A DNA stretch of 64,000 nucleotides from Mucilaginibacter glaciei (GCF_014773245.1 NZ_JACWMX010000003.1:434001-498000); one strand, 5' to 3'; counted from the stretch's first letter, positions 26,001 through 34,828 are shown. Numbers and translations: made by a program. Notes: generated by a model from the letters alone, not told the origin.

Positions 26001-28696
26001 ACCGGGCTACGGGCCACTCTACCGGTAAGATCATTTATGTCGACTGGCCAAACTGGGCCGAACGCCTGCAGCAGGATAACCCAACCGAGGCGGCGATGCT
26101 GTCCTTTACATCTGATAAGAAAAGCTATAAGGTAGGGGAAGAGGCCACGCTGACTATCCCTACCGGCAGCGACGGCCGCGCGTTGATCAGTTTTGAGAAT
26201 GGCAGCAAGGTTGTAAAGGCCGTTTGGACGGATACTAAAAAAGGCCAAACCCAATACAAGTTTAAAGTAGAGGAAGGCATGGCTCCTAACGTATTTGTAA
26301 ACGTAACGCTATTGCAGCAACACGCCCAAACGGTTAACGATTTACCGATACGGATGTATGGCGCGATACCCATCAAGGTAGACAACCCCGCAACGGCGCT
26401 GAAACCGATGATTAATATGCCGGATAAGATAAGACCGCAAACCCCGTCGGCCATAACTGTTTCGGAAGCCTCGGGTAAGGAAATGACCTACACCATTGCG
26501 ATTGTAGATGAGGGCATATTGGACCTCACCAATTTTAAAACACCCGATCCGCATGAGTCATTCTATGCCCGCGAGGCACTGGGCGTAAAAACCTGGGACT
26601 TGTTTGACTATGTGATTGGTGCCTATGGCGGTGGTTTAGAGCGCATCCTGAGTATTGGCGGCGATGGCTCGTTAGGCAGCAACCGCAATATCTCGGTAAA
26701 CCGCTTTAAGCCGGTTGTGAAATTCCTGGGGCCGTTCCATCTCAATAAAGGTGAATCGCAAACACAGAAGTTTACGCTGCCGCAATACATAGGCTCGGTA
26801 AGGGCGATGGTGATTGCCGGGCACGATGGCAGCTATGGATTTGCTGAAAAGGCCGTGGCCGTTAAAAAGCCGCTGATGATCCTGGCTACGCTGCCACGGG
26901 TGCTTGGCCCGTCGGAGAAATTCCAGCTGCCGGTTACCGTATTCGCGATGGAGAATAACATCAAAAACGTGAGTATCACGGTACAGTCTAATACGTTTAA
27001 CAGCGCGCAGGGTAACCAGCGTACCATCACCTTCACCAAACCCGGCGACCAGGTGGTAACTTTTGAGATGGATGTGAAGAATATGGTAGGTGTGGGCAAG
27101 GTTCGCATCATCGCCAAAAGCGGTAACGAAACATCGGTAGAAGATGTGGAGCTTAATATACGTAACCCAAACCCGCCGGTTACCAGGGTGATTGAGAAAG
27201 AGATCCAACCCGGCCAAAGCTGGAGCAGTAACTACGCAGCGGTTGGGATGCAAGGCAGTAACAAGGCCACGCTGGAAGTTTCGGCAATCCCGGCCCTGAA
27301 CCTGGCTAAACGGTTAAATTATCTGATCCAGTATCCGCACGGTTGTGTGGAGCAAACTACCTCGTCGGGTTTCCCGCAACTTTATTTGGATCAGTTGATG
27401 GACCTGTCAGCAGGCAAACGTGCCGAGGTGCAAGAGAATATCAAGCGGACCATTGGCAGGCTCAACGGCTTCCGGGTGGTTAATGGCGGCTTAAGCTACT
27501 GGCCGGGCGAGGGTGATGCCGATGAATGGGGCACCAACTACGCCGGGCACTTTATGCTGGCGGCCCAGGCCAAAGGTTATACGCTGCCCGTTGGGTTTTT
27601 AGAGGGTTGGAAGAAATTTCAGAAACAAAAGGCGCTCAACTGGGCACCAGATGCAAAAACCTATTATGGCGCCGATCTTACTCAGGCATACCGCCTATAC
27701 CTGTTGGCTATGGCGCGCGTACCCGAATTGGGCGCGATGAACCGGTTGAAAGAATATAAATTTCTGAGCGAACAGGGCAAATGGCGTTTGGCAGCCGCCT
27801 ACAAACTGGCCGGTCAGCCGGAGGTTGCCTTGCAAATGATCAGAGGGTTAAGCACAAGCGTGAAACCTTATAATCAAATGTACGGCACCTATGGGTCAGA
27901 TCTGCGGGACGAGGCAATGATATTGGAAGCACTTACCCTGCTGGGCCAGCGACAAAAAGCAGCGGGCTTGCTACAAACCGTAGCTGCAGATCTTTCACAG
28001 GATAGCTGGTACAGTACACAAACAACGGCATACTCTTTATTAGCAATTGCCCAGTACAGCGGCCAAAACCGCACCCCCGATAAATTGCTGTTCAATTACC
28101 AGGCAGGTAAGGCAACGGGAACTATAAAATCGGGTTCTGCATTGTGGCAGCTGCCGGTTAACGGCAGCGGTGGGCAAGCCATAGTGAAAAATATCGGCAG
28201 GAATGTATTGTATCTGAGGTTGATCCAGCAGGGCCAGCCCACACCGGGCCAGGAAACCGTAATTGCCAATAATCCGGATGTATTAGAAATGAACGTTAGC
28301 TACATGAGTATGGGCGGCAAACCGGTAAATGTAGCCGCGCTTAAACAAGGCACGGATTTTATTGCTAAGGTAACTGTACGAAACCCGGGGAGCAGGGGCC
28401 GGTACGATAATATGGCGCTTACACAGATCTTCCCATCGGGATGGGAAATACTGAATACGAGGATGCTGAATAATGACGAGGTTTATAAATCGTCGCCATC
28501 CAATTACCAGGACATCCGCGACGATAGGGTGAATACCTATTTCGGCCTGGCTGAACGCGAGACCGTAACTTATTATGTAATGCTTACCGCGGCCTACACG
28601 GGCAGGTATTATTTACCGGCCACCTATTGCGAGGCCATGTACAATTCATCTATCAACGCGTTAGAAAAGGGCAGCTGGGTTGAAGTGGTTAAATGA
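23087..28696 (+). CDS. Alpha-2-macroglobulin family protein with intact thioester motif
   Basis: 1869 residues from the ATG at 23087. An N-terminal membrane anchor (about 12-35) replaces the lipobox found in E. coli YfhM. Tandem MG domains follow, then the bait region and the thioester domain with GCVEQ; C1420 and the Gln form the internal thioester that traps attacking proteases. A very acidic stretch lies at about 470-500, with runs of Glu, Asp and Gly and five Asp in a row. Bacterial A2M proteins guard the periplasm against host or rival proteases. The penicillin-binding protein 1C gene follows with overlap, the classic pairing, giving protease defence plus cell-wall repair. Confidence 0.93.
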   Translation: MQAAHTWFSRRNIVIAVSLFTLILAVTLFWFYKQKKTTTDNQAFSKYIESYTAGVISKESTIRIKLANQVQTTHAQNQELDNDVFSFSPSVKGKAYWVDAQTIEFKPAEKLDPDKEYSVDFDLGDITKVPGDLEHFEFTFQTIKPDFSISFVGVQSATNTSLDKMKLTGTVQTADKEDNANVEKLISAEYPAAGAITWQHHPATKMHDFTVNNLSRATGKATPLIMNWDGGVLDVNKKGNQQFEVPAVGVFKLLGIKAMQEQDQYVLYQFSNPIRIGQELNGLLGLNNVADLAYTIEGSMVKLYPPDHVQGNYNAFAIAGVEDINRKKLGTNYTANVFFENRLPSVTIPGKGVILPSSGKLMMPFEATNLNAVDVSIIKIYENNVPQYFQNNNFDGEQQLRQVGKPVVQTTIRLDNDRSLNLNKKNRFMLDIDRLLRTEPGAIYRVVIGFRQSYSVYNCKAGKVKSVVDDATDNEESEGDYSEGEGDYNGSGIDDDDDFWSRYDSYYPAGYRWNERDDACSTSYYTKDKWATRNIIASNIGLIAKRGNDNSMMVAVTNILTAQPMSGVDVELLDYQKQVIYKGTSDGDGFANFTLKRKPYLLVAKKGAERGYLKLDDGNALPLSRFDVSGEQIQHGLKGFIYGERGVWRPGDSIFVSFILEDKLKTLPPDHPVEFEFYNPQGQLYKKLVKTKSVDGFYSFHVATTTSSPTGNWSAKVKVGGALFEKSLKVETIMPNRLKLDLNFGNQTELTKGSGSNGVLTAKWLFGGIAQNLKAKVDAFLSAQTTSFKNFEGYTFDDPTLPFNTQTQTVFDGKLDENGTTPIDADINVEKQAPGQLKANFLVKVFEPGGNFSIQQVSKPYNVYPGYVGIKMPQGSSLSDMLTTGADHQIAIADVDVKGNPFAGIRNVDVELYKIQWRWWWDQTGDEMSNFTQNQFNKLITTQSVRLTNGRGNWTLHVNQNDWGRYLIKVKDRATGHSTGKIIYVDWPNWAERLQQDNPTEAAMLSFTSDKKSYKVGEEATLTIPTGSDGRALISFENGSKVVKAVWTDTKKGQTQYKFKVEEGMAPNVFVNVTLLQQHAQTVNDLPIRMYGAIPIKVDNPATALKPMINMPDKIRPQTPSAITVSEASGKEMTYTIAIVDEGILDLTNFKTPDPHESFYAREALGVKTWDLFDYVIGAYGGGLERILSIGGDGSLGSNRNISVNRFKPVVKFLGPFHLNKGESQTQKFTLPQYIGSVRAMVIAGHDGSYGFAEKAVAVKKPLMILATLPRVLGPSEKFQLPVTVFAMENNIKNVSITVQSNTFNSAQGNQRTITFTKPGDQVVTFEMDVKNMVGVGKVRIIAKSGNETSVEDVELNIRNPNPPVTRVIEKEIQPGQSWSSNYAAVGMQGSNKATLEVSAIPALNLAKRLNYLIQYPHGCVEQTTSSGFPQLYLDQLMDLSAGKRAEVQENIKRTIGRLNGFRVVNGGLSYWPGEGDADEWGTNYAGHFMLAAQAKGYTLPVGFLEGWKKFQKQKALNWAPDAKTYYGADLTQAYRLYLLAMARVPELGAMNRLKEYKFLSEQGKWRLAAAYKLAGQPEVALQMIRGLSTSVKPYNQMYGTYGSDLRDEAMILEALTLLGQRQKAAGLLQTVAADLSQDSWYSTQTTAYSLLAIAQYSGQNRTPDKLLFNYQAGKATGTIKSGSALWQLPVNGSGGQAIVKNIGRNVLYLRLIQQGQPTPGQETVIANNPDVLEMNVSYMSMGGKPVNVAALKQGTDFIAKVTVRNPGSRGRYDNMALTQIFPSGWEILNTRMLNNDEVYKSSPSNYQDIRDDRVNTYFGLAERETVTYYVMLTAAYTGRYYLPATYCEAMYNSSINALEKGSWVEVVK

Positions 28697-31094
28697 TAAA
28701 GGCAGCCGGATCATCGTTCCGTTCAAGCGGTGGATGACCAGGCGGAAGGCAGCAGTATTGTTAATGATGGCGGTACTACTGCTGTTGTTTTTGTTTTGCC
28801 TGCCAAAGCGGCTTTTTAACAGCCCTACATCTTTTGTGATCGAAGATAGAGACGGCGTGCTCTTGGGTGCATCTATCGCTGCCGACGGTCAGTGGCGGTT
28901 CCCGTACAATGCCAGCGTGCCCGATAAGTTTAAACAGTGTATAATCGCCTTTGAAGATAAACGCTTTGAGCACCACCCCGGCGTGGATATGCTGGCTTTC
29001 GGCAGGGCTATTAAACAAAACCTGAGTGCCGGCCATGTGACCAGCGGCGGCAGTACCATCAGCATGCAGGTGATTAGGCTGGCCACGCATCACCACCGCA
29101 ACTTTTGGAATAAACTTTTAGAGATGGTAATGGCCCTGCGCTTAGAACTTACCCGTAATAAAAACGAAGTGCTGGCCCTGTATGCCAGTAATGCGCCGTT
29201 TGGCAGTAACGTGGTGGGGTTGGATGCGGCATCGTGGCGGTACTTTGGCCGCAGCCCGGATAAGCTTTCCTGGGGAGAGATGGCGGCATTGGCGGTGCTG
29301 CCTAACTCGCCCTCGCTGGTGCATCCCGGTAAAAACCGGTCGGTACTATTAAAGAAACGCAATCAACTTTTAGATAAACTAAGGGCCAAAGGAGTTATCG
29401 ATAAAAGTACCGCCGACTTATCCAAATTGGAACCCATGCCCGATAAGCCGGTACCCCTGCCGCAATACGCGCCGCATTTGCTGGCCCGTTTTGTAAGCGA
29501 TCATAAAAATGATCCGCAAACAAACACCCGTTTAACCACTACCATCAAGGCCAATTTACAGCAGCAGGTAACGGACATTATTCAGCGGCACCACATGGTT
29601 TTGCAGGCTAATCATATTAATAACATCGCGGCTATTGTGCTGGATGTAGAAACCGGCGCGGCATTAGCTTACGCAGGGAACATCTACCACAGTAATGACC
29701 CGTTGATGGAGAGCAGTGTAGATGTAATAGATGCCCCGCGTAGCCCCGGCAGCACCTTAAAACCGCTGATGTATGCCGCGATGCTGCACGACGGTTTGAT
29801 ACTGCCGCAAAGTTTAGTGCCTGATATCCCCACACAAATTGCAGGATACCACCCCGAGAATTTCGACCTGGGGTATGATGGGGCGGTTCCTGCGTCGAAG
29901 GCTTTGGCGCGTTCGCTGAATGTACCCGCCGTTAAGCTGTTACAGAAATTTAAGTATGAACGTTTTTATGATTTTTTAAAGAAGACAGGTATCACCACGC
30001 TTAAACAACCGGCAGATTATTATGGGCTTTCGTTGATTTTAGGTGGTGGCGAAAACTCACTTTGGGAACTGACCGGTACTTATGCGGATATGGCACGGGT
30101 GCTTAATCACTACAAAAAATACGATGGCCAGTACGATCCGGCAGATTATCACGCTCCAGTATATGCGCCAGTTGTTTACCAAAAGCCGGAACTGGAAAGG
30201 ACCGGGCTGCTTGACGCAGGATCCATCTACTATACCTTAGAGGCTATGGAAGAGGTAATGCGCCCCGGCGAAGAAATGCTTTGGCAGCAGTTTGGATCTA
30301 CCCAGCGCGTGGCCTGGAAAACCGGCACCAGTTTTGGTTTCAGGGATGGATGGGCAATAGGCATTACGCCTAAGTACGTGGTGGGCGTTTGGGTTGGCAA
30401 TACCTCCGGCGAGGGCAGGCCGAATTTAACGGGTATCAATACCGCCGCGCCCGCCATGTTCGAGATCTTCAGGTTGTTGCCCGTATCGCGCGAATGGTTT
30501 GAGAAACCCATTGGCGAAATGGTGAAAATAAAGGTTTGCCACCAAAGTGGTTTCCGGGCAGGAGAATATTGCGATAACCCGGACGAAATGTATGTACCGC
30601 AAAGCGGGTTGCGGTCGCCAGTATGCCCTTATCATCAGTTAGTACACCTGGACAGGAATAAACAGTACCAGGTGAACAGCGATTGTTTGGCACCCGACCA
30701 GATCATCAACCAAAATTGGTTTGTGCTGCCACCCTCGATGGAGTATTATTATAAGCCCAAAAATTACCAGTACAAAACCCTACCGCCATTTAAACCCGGC
30801 TGCGCGGAAGCGGATAAGGCCCAACCGCTGGAATTGATCTACCCCAAGGATGGCGCGAAGGTTTATATCCCCTTAGAGGCCGACGAAAGTCGCGGACGTA
30901 TCATTTGCAACGCCGCGCACAGGCAAGCGGGTACCAAAGTGTTTTGGTCGTTAGATGATACCTTTGTCGGAACCACTAAAGATTTTCACCAGTTATCTAT
31001 TAACCCTGCACCCGGCAGTCATAAACTGACCCTTGTTGATGGGGATGGCAATACCGTCAGGATAAATTTCACAGTGCTGGATAAGGATAAGTAG
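28680..31094 (+). CDS. pbpC: Penicillin-binding protein 1C (transglycosylase-transpeptidase)
   Basis: 804 residues if it starts at the TTG at 28680, overlapping the A2M gene by 17 bases; an ATG at 28734 gives 786 residues and is also plausible. One membrane anchor is followed by a GT51 transglycosylase (AFEDKRFEHHPGVDM, GGSTISMQVIRLA) and a transpeptidase with SPGSTLKP (active Ser), SLNVPAV (SxN) and KTGTSFGF (KTG). The last 90 residues form a BiPBP_C Ig-like domain. It builds peptidoglycan in the periplasm and works with A2M in repair after attack. Confidence 0.94.
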   Translation: MKWLNDKGSRIIVPFKRWMTRRKAAVLLMMAVLLLLFLFCLPKRLFNSPTSFVIEDRDGVLLGASIAADGQWRFPYNASVPDKFKQCIIAFEDKRFEHHPGVDMLAFGRAIKQNLSAGHVTSGGSTISMQVIRLATHHHRNFWNKLLEMVMALRLELTRNKNEVLALYASNAPFGSNVVGLDAASWRYFGRSPDKLSWGEMAALAVLPNSPSLVHPGKNRSVLLKKRNQLLDKLRAKGVIDKSTADLSKLEPMPDKPVPLPQYAPHLLARFVSDHKNDPQTNTRLTTTIKANLQQQVTDIIQRHHMVLQANHINNIAAIVLDVETGAALAYAGNIYHSNDPLMESSVDVIDAPRSPGSTLKPLMYAAMLHDGLILPQSLVPDIPTQIAGYHPENFDLGYDGAVPASKALARSLNVPAVKLLQKFKYERFYDFLKKTGITTLKQPADYYGLSLILGGGENSLWELTGTYADMARVLNHYKKYDGQYDPADYHAPVYAPVVYQKPELERTGLLDAGSIYYTLEAMEEVMRPGEEMLWQQFGSTQRVAWKTGTSFGFRDGWAIGITPKYVVGVWVGNTSGEGRPNLTGINTAAPAMFEIFRLLPVSREWFEKPIGEMVKIKVCHQSGFRAGEYCDNPDEMYVPQSGLRSPVCPYHQLVHLDRNKQYQVNSDCLAPDQIINQNWFVLPPSMEYYYKPKNYQYKTLPPFKPGCAEADKAQPLELIYPKDGAKVYIPLEADESRGRIICNAAHRQAGTKVFWSLDDTFVGTTKDFHQLSINPAPGSHKLTLVDGDGNTVRINFTVLDKDK

Positions 31095-31152
31095 GTGCGG
31101 CGATATTAAAGAAGCAATGCAGAACAAGGGCCATACAATGCTCAAGTAGCAT

Positions 31153-31160
31153 TATATTTG
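31153..31160 (+). promoter_or_regulatory. -7 promoter box for the SRPBCC protein gene
   Basis: TATATTTG fits TAnnTTTG exactly and lies 17 bases before the ATG at 31177. The GTG at 31162 would lie at or before the transcription start, so the ATG is preferred. Confidence 0.5.
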
Positions 31161-31176
31161 TGTGTTAATTAATATT

Positions 31177-31614
31177 ATGGATACATCAGGAAAAGCTTCC
31201 ATCACCGCGATTGTTGACGTGCACGCACCTTTAGAGACTGTTTGGGCTGCATGGAATACCCCCGGCGATATTATGCAATGGAACAACGTTACTGACGAGT
31301 GGCACACGCCAACGGTGGAAAATGATTTGCGCCCGGGCGCTCGTTTCCTGTATGTAATGGGGCTTAAAGATGGCAGCTTTAATTTTAATTTCGAAGGTAT
31401 TTATGACGAGGTAAAAGCTTACGAGTTAATCAGCTATACGCTTGATGACGGCCGTAAATCTACCATAACCTTTAAAGCTCATGGCGAAACTGTACGTGTA
31501 ACGGAAGTTTTTGAACCCAATAACAGCGACCCTATAGAGATGCAGTCGGCTTTTTGCCAGGCAGTATTGCATTCATTTAAGCGGCATGTTGAAGGCAACC
31601 TGGCTAAACTTTAA
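31177..31614 (+). CDS. SRPBCC/AHSA1-family protein
   Basis: 145 residues from the ATG at 31177. The pattern ITAIVDVHAPLETVWAAWNTPGDIMQWNN at the start, a central FEGIYDEVKAYELISYTLDD and a C-terminal helix (QAVLHSFKRHVEGNL) fit the helix-grip START-like fold of Aha1-type proteins. These bind hydrophobic ligands or act as toxin-stress accessory proteins; no substrate can be named. Short monocistronic unit with its own promoter box. Confidence 0.87.
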   Translation: MDTSGKASITAIVDVHAPLETVWAAWNTPGDIMQWNNVTDEWHTPTVENDLRPGARFLYVMGLKDGSFNFNFEGIYDEVKAYELISYTLDDGRKSTITFKAHGETVRVTEVFEPNNSDPIEMQSAFCQAVLHSFKRHVEGNLAKL

Positions 31615-31650
31615 AAGAGGTAAAAGTAGTGCGGTGATAAAATCTTCGCA

Positions 31651-32031
31651 GCGCACCATACCCCTTTAGGGGTTACCGCTTTTTAGAATAAATAAAGAGA
31701 CCCTTTGCGCCGTAGGTGCAACCCTACGAATGCATGCTTAAGAGAGGTAACCTCTAACGAGGCAAAATTACGCTTTGTGTTTGCTACAAAGCGGTAGCTC
31801 CTAACGGAGCAAATTTGAATATTCAAGCGCTGAAACGGACGTACGACCCATATCTTCTTAGCGAACCTTACCCCTTTAGGGGTTACCGCTTTGTAGAATA
31901 AATAACGAGATCCTTTGCGCCGTAGGTGCAACCCTAACGAATACATGGATGGCGAAAAGGGTAGCCTCTAAAGAGGCAAAACTATGCTTTGTGTTTGGCT
32001 ACAAAGCGAAAGCTACTAACGTAGCAAATTA
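31651..32031. repeat. Two tandem copies of a ~165-base hairpin-array repeat
   Basis: Copy 1 (about 31651-31815) and copy 2 (about 31861-32031) align with an offset of 210-214 bases. Each has the same order of hairpins: CCCCTTTAGGGG (31661, 31871), CGTAGG/CCTACG (31711-31728; broken in copy 2), CCTCTAACGAGG (31751) or CCTCTAAAGAGG (31965), an 8- or 7-pair stem CGCTTTGT/ACAAAGCG (31771; 31986) and GCTCCTAACGGAGC (31797) or GCTACTAACGTAGC (32012). The last pair differs by a compensatory change (C-G to A-T). No protein gene is plausible here. Confidence 0.8.
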
Positions 32032-32118
32032 GCTTTTATATTTTACACGTAAATAGTTCGCTATTGATTCGAGGTCTAGCTCCTCATGCAAGAAACAACT
32101 TAACATTAATATATTTAA

Positions 32119-32337
32119 TTATTTCGCCACCTCTGCCATACTAATATCGCTGGCGCCATAATTTCTTAGCACATCTACCGCTTCCTGTGCTTCCAACGCT
32201 GTTTGGGTGTAAACGTATAGCTTAAGCCCTTCCAGCTTCAGTTGATCTTCTTCAAATTCGTTGCCTAAAAGGTATTCCTGTGCGTCTTCAGCGTGTTCCA
32301 TCTGGTCAAAAGTGCCGCTGGTGATATGTGGTGTCAT
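32119..32337 (-). CDS. Hypothetical small acidic protein, 72 residues
   Basis: Starts MTPHITSGTFDQMEHAEDA and is acidic throughout, with a predicted beta-alpha C-terminal half (KLYVYTQTALEAQEAVDVL). The sequence loosely recalls small general-stress (YflT-like) proteins, but that is weak. Single gene with its own gap on both sides. No signal or membrane segment. Confidence 0.6.
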   Translation of the reverse strand: MTPHITSGTFDQMEHAEDAQEYLLGNEFEEDQLKLEGLKLYVYTQTALEAQEAVDVLRNYGASDISMAEVAK

Positions 32338-32419
32338 AGTTTAAGTATTTAGCCCAACTACAATAAATATGATGCCAGTAATTTCAAACGACCGGTAAGC
32401 CGGATGATTTAATTGTAAA

Positions 32420-33187
32420 CTATAGAGGCCGGTCTAACTCCCGGATCTGTGCTTTATATTTGGCCGGCAGCAGCATATCACGCAGCAAATGTTGTAAACC
32501 AATTTTGCTTGTTAGTTTGTAAGCAGCAAGCACAGGCATCAAACCTTGAGCATCCGGCAGGCGCAACATTTTACGCACCGTTGGTGGCGTTACCAAGCCT
32601 TGCACCTTGAGCAGCAGCCAATAACGCGGGCCGCCCAGGTGTTTTCGGTATTGTTTAAAAAGATCGGCAGTGAGGCTGCCAAAGGCCATATTTTGCTGTA
32701 AATGTTCGGTACGCATAATTAACCAAGCGTTGTAATTGCCCGGTAATCCCTTCAACCCCATACGGTTACCTACGTTATAAAAAACATCAAAAACTTCGCT
32801 CTTTTCCTCGGGTGTTAGCTTACGTTCCAGCAATTCGTAAGCCCTTATCGTATAATCTATCAGCATAAAAAGCACATCGCGGTAAGCCCAGTCGGGGATC
32901 TGCGCACCACGTGCGGCTTCTACGTATTGGTGTATGGCCGTTATCTGGTCTATTGCGGCATACGCATTGTTTTCCGTCGAAAATAAAATTTTGCGGGAGT
33001 AGGTTACAGTAGCGAATAGCCTGCCCAATGGGTCGGCGGGGAGTTTGCCGGTAAAATACAGCCAGTCTACCGCTTTATTCAACGCAAATTCTGCCGCTGC
33101 CCCGGCAAAAATAAACAGCACGGTATCGGCCTTTCCCCAAATCTTCCGCACTATCGAACTTTCATCAACAAAGTATTTTACAGGCAT
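32420..33187 (-). CDS. DUF2236 / MpaB-latex-oxygenase-like protein
   Basis: 255 residues. The opening SIVRKIWGKADTVLFIFAGAAAEFALNKAVDWLY, then RLFATVTYSRKILF and DVLFMLIDYTIRAYELL, match the all-helical DUF2236 family, named for MpaB and related to the rubber oxygenase Lcp and to ER-bound fatty acid oxygenases. Members are heme or iron oxygenases or of unknown activity. Its start overlaps the end of the DUF2809-like gene by ten bases, so the three leftward genes form one operon. Confidence 0.8.
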   Translation of the reverse strand: MPVKYFVDESSIVRKIWGKADTVLFIFAGAAAEFALNKAVDWLYFTGKLPADPLGRLFATVTYSRKILFSTENNAYAAIDQITAIHQYVEAARGAQIPDWAYRDVLFMLIDYTIRAYELLERKLTPEEKSEVFDVFYNVGNRMGLKGLPGNYNAWLIMRTEHLQQNMAFGSLTADLFKQYRKHLGGPRYWLLLKVQGLVTPPTVRKMLRLPDAQGLMPVLAAYKLTSKIGLQHLLRDMLLPAKYKAQIRELDRPL

Positions 33188-33549
33188 TTAATCATACTTT
33201 CTGTTATCCATACCAGCATTATGCCCAGGGTGTACATTAACATATCCATCCATGCGAAATCCGTGCCCATTATTAAACGCGCAGCACCAGAATTTTGCAA
33301 CCCTATTAAATTGATAAAATGAAAATATTGCAGGGCCTCTATCAGGCAGGCAAATAACAGCACGCCAATTACCACGTGGTTTATATTGCTGTTAACAAAA
33401 GTCTTCACAAAACAATACAAAAGGATCACCACCAGGAAATCGCCCCCAAATGGGCGGATAAAATCATCGTGCATGTACATACCAATCAGCACCTCAATAA
33501 CAAAAAGCAATATGGTTACCGCAAAATAAACAGGGTTAAATTTAAGCAT
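33178..33549 (-). CDS. DUF2809-family membrane protein
   Basis: 123 residues with four membrane segments, and the family blocks DFIRPFGGDFLVVILLYCFVK near 30 and ALQYFHFINLIGL near 72. DUF2809 proteins are small polytopic proteins of unknown function, loosely VanZ-like. It sits between the upstream membrane protein gene (six-base gap) and the DUF2236 gene (ten-base overlap). Confidence 0.82.
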   Translation of the reverse strand: MLKFNPVYFAVTILLFVIEVLIGMYMHDDFIRPFGGDFLVVILLYCFVKTFVNSNINHVVIGVLLFACLIEALQYFHFINLIGLQNSGAARLIMGTDFAWMDMLMYTLGIMLVWITESMIKCL

Positions 33550-33555
33550 AATGCG

Positions 33556-34044
33556 CTACAGCGAATTGGTTTTAAAAGAGTTTAACCGTTTAATATTATG
33601 ATAGCAAAACGCGAGCGGGATAATACTAATCACGCCAAAGGAACAATCTATCAGCCGCCAAAAAATTGGGATCTGCCTGATGCTGCCCGCAATGAATGCC
33701 AGCGGGATAATACACACGCAGGCGATCATGCCGAATTCAATTACCCAAATATTTTTAACCGGATCCTTTAACGGGCCGATAAATAACACCGCCAGCATCA
33801 GGTGCGCAAAGGCCAGCCAATCGGTGCCATAACTTAGGTACGGGTATTGCTGGTTAGTGGCTACAATTGCAGCATAAATGGTTTGCAGCCAATTCGTCAT
33901 TACCGTTGGGTAAAGGCTATAATACTTCACCAACCATCGCAATTCACTTTCGATAGGGAACGCGGTGAGTCCGCTTAATGCAAGGCCAAAGATCATGATC
34001 CAGATGCAGGTTTTTGTTTGTGATAATAAACGATGAACGTCCAT
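33556..34044 (-). CDS. Hypothetical integral membrane protein, 162 residues
   Basis: About four membrane segments, with polar loops holding NQQYPYLSYGTDW. No family is recognised. First gene of the operon with DUF2809 and DUF2236 genes. A perfect seven-base-arm palindrome lies 20 bases before its start, so the operon is probably repressor-controlled. Confidence 0.75.
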   Translation of the reverse strand: MDVHRLLSQTKTCIWIMIFGLALSGLTAFPIESELRWLVKYYSLYPTVMTNWLQTIYAAIVATNQQYPYLSYGTDWLAFAHLMLAVLFIGPLKDPVKNIWVIEFGMIACVCIIPLAFIAGSIRQIPIFWRLIDCSFGVISIIPLAFCYHNIKRLNSFKTNSL

Positions 34045-34063
34045 TTTATTTATTTATTAAAAG

Positions 34064-34082
34064 TACTTTGTAATGCAAAGTA
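34064..34082. promoter_or_regulatory. Operator-like palindrome upstream of the DUF2236 operon
   Basis: TACTTTG (34064-34070) and CAAAGTA (34076-34082) with a five-base spacer form a perfect inverted repeat, 20 bases upstream of the ATG at 34044 on the minus strand. It has the size of a dimeric repressor site. Which regulator binds it is unknown; no regulator gene adjoins it. Confidence 0.5.
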
Positions 34083-34264
34083 AATAGATAAATTTTGATT
34101 TAGCAAATTATATTTTGCCGGCTTTCAAGTATTGTAAGTGGGGTGTGGATCGTTTTGTAATCATTTGGTAAAACAAATTATAGATATGGTTGATTAAAGG
34201 AAAGGAGCCGGTTTCTGTTTATGAGTTTGGGAAAATGGCCGTATCTTTATAAAAACAGAATAAT

Positions 34265-34756
34265 ATGAATACTGAAAAAGCCATTTTGGCCGGCGGTTGC
34301 TTTTGGGGGGTCGAAGAATTGTTTAGGCATTACCCGGGCGTTATATCAACTGTAGTTGGTTACACCGGCGGCGATGTACCAAACGCCACCTATCGCAATC
34401 ACGGCTCGCATGCCGAAGGGATAGAGATCGTATTTGATCCCGAAAAATTATCGTACCGCAAACTTTTGGAATATTTTTTCCAGATCCATAACCCAACCAC
34501 CCGTAACAGGCAGGGTAATGACATCGGCGAATCTTACAGGTCGGCTATATTTTACCTGGACGAAACCCAGCAGGAAACCGCCAATGCTTTGATCGCAGAG
34601 ATGGATGCATCCGGCGTGTGGCCCGGTAAAATAGTTACCCAGGTTGTGCCTGCAACTGATTTTTGGAATGCAGAAGAAGAACACCAGGACTACCTACAGA
34701 AAAACCCGTACGGTTACACCTGCCACTTTGAACGGCCCGACTGGAAGTTGAGCTAA
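34265..34756 (+). CDS. msrA: Peptide methionine sulfoxide reductase A
   Basis: 163 residues with [11 protein letters not shown] at about 9-19; the Cys of GCFWG attacks methionine-S-sulfoxide. Further family blocks are [36 protein letters not shown] and [12 protein letters not shown]. It repairs oxidised methionine in cytoplasmic proteins. Typical length, no signal peptide and no fused MsrB domain. It ends before a strong two-way terminator. Confidence 0.97.
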   Translation: MNTEKAILAGGCFWGVEELFRHYPGVISTVVGYTGGDVPNATYRNHGSHAEGIEIVFDPEKLSYRKLLEYFFQIHNPTTRNRQGNDIGESYRSAIFYLDETQQETANALIAEMDASGVWPGKIVTQVVPATDFWNAEEEHQDYLQKNPYGYTCHFERPDWKLS

Positions 34757-34783
34757 TTAATATGCAAGCTTAAGTTCAATAAT

Positions 34784-34828
34784 AAAAAGGGGCGGCTGTT
34801 ACTTTAGGGTAACAGTTGCCCCTTTTTT
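34784..34828. terminator. Strong two-way terminator between msrA and the next leftward gene
   Basis: Arms 34789-34802 and 34809-34822 pair over 14 positions (two G-U) around loop TTTAGG. Six T residues follow on the plus strand and five A residues precede, giving a U tract on both strands. It serves msrA and the convergent membrane protein gene, whose stop overlaps it. Confidence 0.85.

Noticed and set aside
26672-27253. 193-codon frame antisense to the A2M gene
   Set aside because: Shadow of a GC-richer coding region; no motif, start context or neighbour supports it.
31683-31946. 87-codon frame on the minus strand with repeated HLRRKGS peptides at both ends
   Set aside because: The repeated peptides come from the duplicated hairpin DNA; the frame has no gene-like context.
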